Below, in pieces: positions 59,278 through 64,000 of a stretch of 64,000 nt of DNA. The notes under the pieces were generated by a model that was not told the DNA's origin, did no database searches, and was given only the letters and a program-made list of their open reading frames with translations. The first letter of the stretch is position 1. Every line of letters begins with the position of its first letter. The stretch lies in the NCBI GenBank assembly GCA_019022495.1, contig JAFEKR010000008.1, positions 1,302,001 to 1,366,000 on the forward strand, read 5' to 3'. Made by a program: the position numbers and the translations under genes. The stretch comes from Epichloe hybrida (Eukaryota; Ascomycota; Sordariomycetes; Hypocreales; Clavicipitaceae).

Positions 59278-59500
59278 TACGGGGACGTAAATTTCCCACC
59301 GGAGCTTTAAAATTTCCCACCGGACTAGCCAAATCCAGATTGGTCTCCACACACTTACTTTTAGTGCAGAAGTACCTCTAAGGTTTTTTTTTCCCTTAAG
59401 TTATTTTTTTCCCTCTATAAACCTTCTTCCTGTAACAACCTTTTATTACCACAACGCCTACATTATTACTAGAAGCCTCCCTTGCTCTTGCCCTAGATCT
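59278..59500. other. Transition from the gene island to AT-rich DNA
   Basis: A 15-bp direct repeat (AAATTTCCCACCGGA) occurs twice at about 59,288-59,325 and could be part of the MULE terminal sequence. RIP-type composition begins at about 59,380. Confidence 0.45.
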
Positions 59501-60601
59501 TTTATTATAAATTAGCCTCTTAATAAATACGAATTTCTCTCTTTTAAAGAAGCTTGTAATACCCTATAGTAGTAACAAGCTAATAAGGGTCATATAATTA
59601 CGTTAAATAGTTCTAATTGAAGCTACTAAACTAGCAAGGTAATATCCTTTTTAGTACAATACTATAAGGGGGGGCAATATTACTACTATAAGGGCTTTAA
59701 AGGAAGCTATTAAATATCCTTAAAAAAGATAAATTACCTATTTAGCGCTAGAATTTAACAAGATTCTAACCACAAAGTCTATATAGTCTGCATAAACAAT
59801 AGCATATATAATTATAAGTATATAATAGTTCCTATAGGCTCTAGTTGCTTTAGGGCTTAAAGCTAAGTAAAATTTAGCATTAAATGCCTTTAGATACTTA
59901 TTAAAATTAAAAGCTAATATAAAAGACTAATAGTAAAGGAAGTCACTTGCTAAATTACATATAAGCACCCTAAGATCTTAATTACTAGCATGGATATGTT
60001 TTTTATCTAGTATTAGCTTTAATTAGCTAAATATAGTATTAGAATATTAACATAAGCCTTTATAAAACTCCTTAATAAAGATAACTATATATTTTATAAG
60101 GCAGTTAATTAAAGTTCTTTAGGGAAGATTTAGCGAATCTTCTGGATTTATTATAATTTAATTTAGGATTAGAAGTAGAATTAGAAGCTACTATAAATAG
60201 ATAATATATATAAGGTTAACTACTTTAATCTCCTACTATTATAGGTAACAGGCGTTATATCTTTACACATAATATTTAGTGTAGCATTTGCCCTAGCTAT
60301 AAAGGAAAATATTCCTGCTTTTTTATGGATTTTAGGGTATTTAAAGGTAGCTATTAATAAGGCTTTAATCCCCCTACTAAAGGTTATAATTACGGACTTT
60401 AATACTACTCTTAAGCGATCTCTAATAAATATCTTCCTGTTATCTTAATAGTAAATTTATAAGTGGTATATACTAAAGAATATTATCCTTAATATCATAA
60501 AGAAGTGAATTAGAAGCCTTAATAATTATAATATCCTTACGCTACTATATAAGTAGAAGAAGAGGAAGGATAATAAGCTTGCTTAGGTAGCTTTAGATAA
60601 T
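59500..60601 (+). pseudogene. MULE (Mutator-like) transposase relic, cut by Gypsy A
   Basis: Plus-strand reading gives an N-terminal FAR1-like part (SFKEACNTL near 59,555; YYYKGFKG near 59,690). The MULE transposase core follows: IDNIYKVNYFNLLLL near 60,198-60,236 (family DxTYKTNxFxxPLL, first catalytic Asp), VTGVISLHIIFSVAFALAI near 60,250, and VIITDFNTTLKRS near 60,384-60,425 (second Asp). It runs to the Gypsy A insertion at 60,602. RIP-type stops break it. Confidence 0.82.
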
Positions 60602-60868
60602 TGTTAGGAGCACGGAGGCTAGGGAGTCGCGGACAGGACAGTTATATAATAGAGCCCTTAGGTAAGCCTTAGCCTACGTAAATAACTAAGTAACTACTAG
60701 ATAGCTATATATATATAGTAAGGTATTTAAATAAGGACTACCTATAAGAGATATAAAAGGTTAGAGTTTAAAACCTTTATATACTTACCCCTAAGTAATA
60801 GCTCTTTAGCTATAACTAAGAACCTTAGCCTTTACTTTATTTATATTTTCTTAAATATAGTTATAATA
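60602..60868 (+). repeat. Gypsy A copy 2, 5' LTR (267 bp)
   Basis: Begins TGTTAGGAGCACGGAGG and ends about TATAATA. Same length as 25,580-25,846 and differs mainly by RIP-type transitions. Inner border inferred from the comparison. Confidence 0.78.
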
Positions 60869-63259
60869 AGTTAAACTCTTAAACCCTTTAGGGAAAATAA
60901 ACTATTAGCTAGATTTAAATATAAAGAAGCTATAGAATATTTACCTAAAATATACTTATACTACCTAGTAAGGAAGCCCTAACTCTATAGCACTTAGGTA
61001 ATAACTATAATACCCTAACTATAGAATATAAGAGAGTATAGTAAACACTACCTAACTAATATAGTAACACTAAATCTAGTAATAATAATAATCTAAATAA
61101 GCTATAGAGGTAATATAAGGTTATATAAGCTAAGCTATAAAATACTTATATAAGAAAGAAGATCTTAGATATAGAAGTATAGCTTAAGGAAATAAAAGTA
61201 AACTTATAATTAGCTAGATTAGGCAAAGAACTTATAATTACCCCTTAGATAAATATATAAAGAATTCCCCTATTCCTAGATTTCTTACTTAATACTAAGT
61301 TTATAGTAAATATATACTTATAAAGCTTTATTAAGATATAGTATAAGGTACTTATATATAAAGGTAATACCTATAAGAATCTATAGGTATACCTAGTAAA
61401 TTTAAATATACTATTTAAGCTAGACTTAAGAACCTTTTAGGATAATAAAATAAAGGTAATATATACTAGTAGCTACTTAGCTAATAATATAAAGTAATAG
61501 TAAATATATTATATAATAGTAAATAAGTTAGTTAACTACTTAGCTTACACCTAGGATAGATTTATATCCTAGCTAAATACTAGAGTAATAAATAAAGATA
61601 TATAGTACTTAGAAGCTACTAGGATACTACTAAATCTTAGGTAAAAAAGTAATTAGTCTTTTTAATCTTTTCTAAGACTTTAAATAAAGGTAAAAGTAGA
61701 ATTACCTAACTAAATCCCTATATACTTAAGAATAGTAATTTTTCTAAATAGCTTAAATAATACTATAAGGAAGTATATAGTTAGCTAAGAGTTTCTAATA
61801 TCTTAGAGTTACCTATAGGGTTAAGGAAAAAAGGCTAAAGTTATAATAATATTTATATTAAGTAATTATAATAAAAACTATAATAAGGAAAGTAAGAGTA
61901 ATAAAAGATAATACTTTAGCTTCCTTATAAATAACTTATAGTAAAGCTTATAGTAACCTAGTATAAGCTAGAGACTATTTAAGTACTATAAATATAGTAG
62001 CCCTAGATATAGTATAAATAAATATAATATAGTAAACTACTTAATTTATAAAAGTAATAAGTATATTACTAAGAAGTATAAGAATAGTAGTAATAAAACC
62101 TTAGACTTAAATAAGATTCTAATTAGTTTAGCTTAGGCCTAGGATAATAGTCTTACTATAAAAAAACCTATAGATAAGAGAATAAGAATATAGGTATTCT
62201 TATAGTAAGATAACTACTAGTTAGTAATACTAGTACTATTTAATATAGGTATAGAATATTTAATAATCTACCCTAAATTATTATTAAAATAGGATTAGAA
62301 GAATATAGGGAAAATAAAGATAATACTAAAAAGCATAAGTAAGGATAAGATCTTACACTAGGGAATCCTATGTAAACTAGTTAAGGTAAAAGATAGTATA
62401 AGCTATATAAAGGTTTACTAAGTTAGCTACTATATTACTAATATAGGAGAGGGAATACTACTAGGGATAGACTAGACCCTAGAGTATAAACCTATAGTAA
62501 TAGACTAGAAGTAAGGTTTCTAGAGGTTTCTAATAACCTAGGATTATATTACTTTTACTATAAGTAAGCAATAACTATATAAGGTAATAAAGTAGTCTTT
62601 TATTACGCTATTACTAGTATTACTAAAGATTAAGGTAGTTAACCTAAAGGTAATAGAAAAAGATACTAATAAAAATTTATTAATAAGTAATGTAATAAGT
62701 AATAACCTAAGTTATAGTATAATTATAGTAATAGTAGTAAAATATACCTATATATTAAAGAAAAAAAAACTAAGAAGCGTAATAGTGCTCTAGGTAGTGT
62801 TTTATAAAGAATTAGTAGTGCTTATATAAGAGATAGATAGTAATATACTCTTATAGTAAATTCTAGAAAAGTACGTGGAATTTATAGATATGTTTTTAAA
62901 GGAGCTAGCTAGTAAGCTCCTAGAATTAGGTAGTTATACTTATATAATTAAATTAGAAAAGGGAAAACAACTACCCTAGGGACCTATATATAACCTAGCT
63001 AAAAAAGAGCTAGAAGTGCTTAGGGAGTACCTAGTAAGTATATAGGAGAAAGGGTAAATTAGAAAATTAATAAGCCTAGTAGGAGCCCTAATTTTATTTA
63101 TTCTAAAAAAATTAGGGAAATTAAGGCTTTATATAGATTATAAGGGCCTTAATAGGATTACTATTAAAAATAAGGCCCCTTTACTACTAATCTCTAAAAT
63201 CCTTAATTAATTAGTAAGTATAAAGATTTTTATATTACTAAATCTTTAAGAGGCATACC
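60602..63259 (+). mobile_element. Second Gypsy A copy, plus strand, interrupted by Copia
   Basis: Same family as 25,846-1 but on the plus strand. It has a 5' LTR, gag, a zinc knuckle relic (about 61,985-62,050), retropepsin (LFNIG for LFDTG at about 62,240-62,255) and the start of reverse transcriptase ([17 protein letters not shown] near 63,120). It breaks off within the catalytic region at 63,259 where a Copia is inserted. The left flank ATAAT is one side of the target duplication; the other is outside the window. It lacks the hAT and so shows the empty site at 62,722-62,729. Confidence 0.87.
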
Positions 63260-63566
63260 TGTTGGAACAAAGGTGATATTAATCGCGCGTCGCAGCCGCA
63301 ATTACCTGGCAGAAGCTTAGGCCGCGTGCGGACCCCACACGTGACCTATAACCTAGCACGTTAATTAGCTAGGAAATATAGGGACACAAACACGTAACCC
63401 CTTTTCCTTTTATGTATTATAACTTCTAGCTTTTTACCTCTCTTTTCCTATAACTTAATTAATTATAACAATAGATAACATAGCCTAGAATAAATAATTA
63501 ATAATAATACTATTCTTTAGGCTTATAACTATATTATATTAAATTCAATACCCTATGAATTTAACA
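63260..63566 (+). repeat. Copia copy 2, 5' LTR (307 bp)
   Basis: Begins TGTTGGAACAAAGG and ends GAATTTAACA. It is the reverse-complement match of 20,066-20,377, a few bases shorter. The CACGTG and neighbouring GC-rich block are intact, while the rest is RIP-altered. Confidence 0.92.
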
Positions 63567-64000
63567 CTAATTAGTAGTTACCTTTATAGATAACCACGTA
63601 GTCTTTAAACACCACAAATTAGCAAGGTTAATTAGAAAAGGTAGCTTATCTAATAATAACTTACCCTATAAAATAGGAGGGCTATGTTTAATAATAAGTT
63701 ATACTAATAGAAAGGTATAATATAGCTCTCTTCTTACTTTAGTATTAATATCTATATCTATATAGACTCTAAAATAATAAAGAAAGGTTTAATACTAGTA
63801 GCTAAGCTATCCCCTTATCTTTCTTTATTATACGTTTTATTACGTATTTAAAGTTAACTACCTTACCTTACAATCCTTTATATCTATAACACGCTATATA
63901 ATTATAGTTATACCCCTTTTTCTTCTTATATTATAAGATTTACCTCCCTTAATTAATTAGAATATTAGATATAACTAGACTATCTAGGACCTCTAGTTAA
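63260..64000 (+). mobile_element. Second Copia copy, plus strand, truncated by the window
   Basis: Same family as 13,557-20,377, opposite orientation. The LTR at 63,260-63,566 is followed by the family's leader (CTAATTAGTAGTTACC..., equivalent to CTAATTAGTGGTTACC in the other copy), so this is the 5' end. Inserted into Gypsy A reverse transcriptase; the left flank ATACC should recur after its 3' LTR outside the window. Confidence 0.9.

Noticed and set aside
43650..59300. Secondary-metabolite cluster or secreted effector genes in the island
   Set aside because: No signal-peptide-bearing small cysteine-rich frame and no biosynthetic enzyme domain is readable; the island holds only signalling-type and unknown proteins plus a tRNA.

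Overview
This window comes from a filamentous ascomycete fungus, most likely a sordariomycete (perhaps Hypocreales; this placement is inference). The evidence is fungal introns of 66-71 nt with lariat-type branch sites, an intact MOB3-type gene, an intron-containing tRNA gene, fungal Gypsy, Copia, LINE and MULE families, and above all a strong RIP (repeat-induced point mutation) signature. About three quarters of the window is extremely AT-rich DNA saturated with TA dinucleotides and poor in CA/TG. In it, transposon proteins can still be read through but are full of C-to-T and G-to-A stop codons.

Layout. Positions 1-43,650 form one nest of RIP-degraded elements, all coding on the minus strand. 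The base layer is a LINE (41,394-43,650 plus 25,847-28,226). Two LTR elements are inserted in it. Gypsy C outer (28,227-41,393) itself carries a second copy of its own family, Gypsy C inner (32,028-38,628). Gypsy A (25,846 leftwards past position 1) contains a hAT element (21,704-23,718), a complete Copia (13,557-20,377) and a complete 10.7-kb Gypsy B (2,283-12,972). Each complete LTR element is supported by paired LTRs and a matching 5-bp target-site duplication, and the hAT by an 8-bp duplication. Positions 59,300-64,000 hold a second, smaller nest on the plus strand: a MULE relic interrupted by another Gypsy A, which is interrupted by another Copia.

Between the nests lies an island of about 15.7 kb of normal composition (43,650-59,300) without RIP. 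It holds a 249-aa acidic, serine/proline-rich protein ending in a PP1-docking-type motif (46,755-47,504, +), a doubtful multi-exon gene (about 47,974-48,590, -), a 1,877-aa single-exon protein with a DH/RhoGEF-like and PH-like region (50,165-55,798, +), a tRNA gene, probably Thr(CGU), with an 85-nt intron (56,541-56,699, -), a three-exon MOB3/phocein-type gene (57,183-58,207, -), and a short inverted-repeat element (58,945-59,277). The genes are not an evident pathway; a MOB protein and a Rho GEF both belong to cell-polarity and morphogenesis signalling, but their proximity is probably incidental.

The most unusual signals are a protein-coding relic on the strand opposite pol, conserved between the two Gypsy C copies and placed between pol and the 3' LTR; the hAT ends built from hairpin-forming TATTG pentamer arrays that look untouched by RIP; and a long lysine-rich extra reading frame downstream of pol in Gypsy B. 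Coordinates of degraded domains are approximate, while LTR, TSD and exon boundaries were read base by base.
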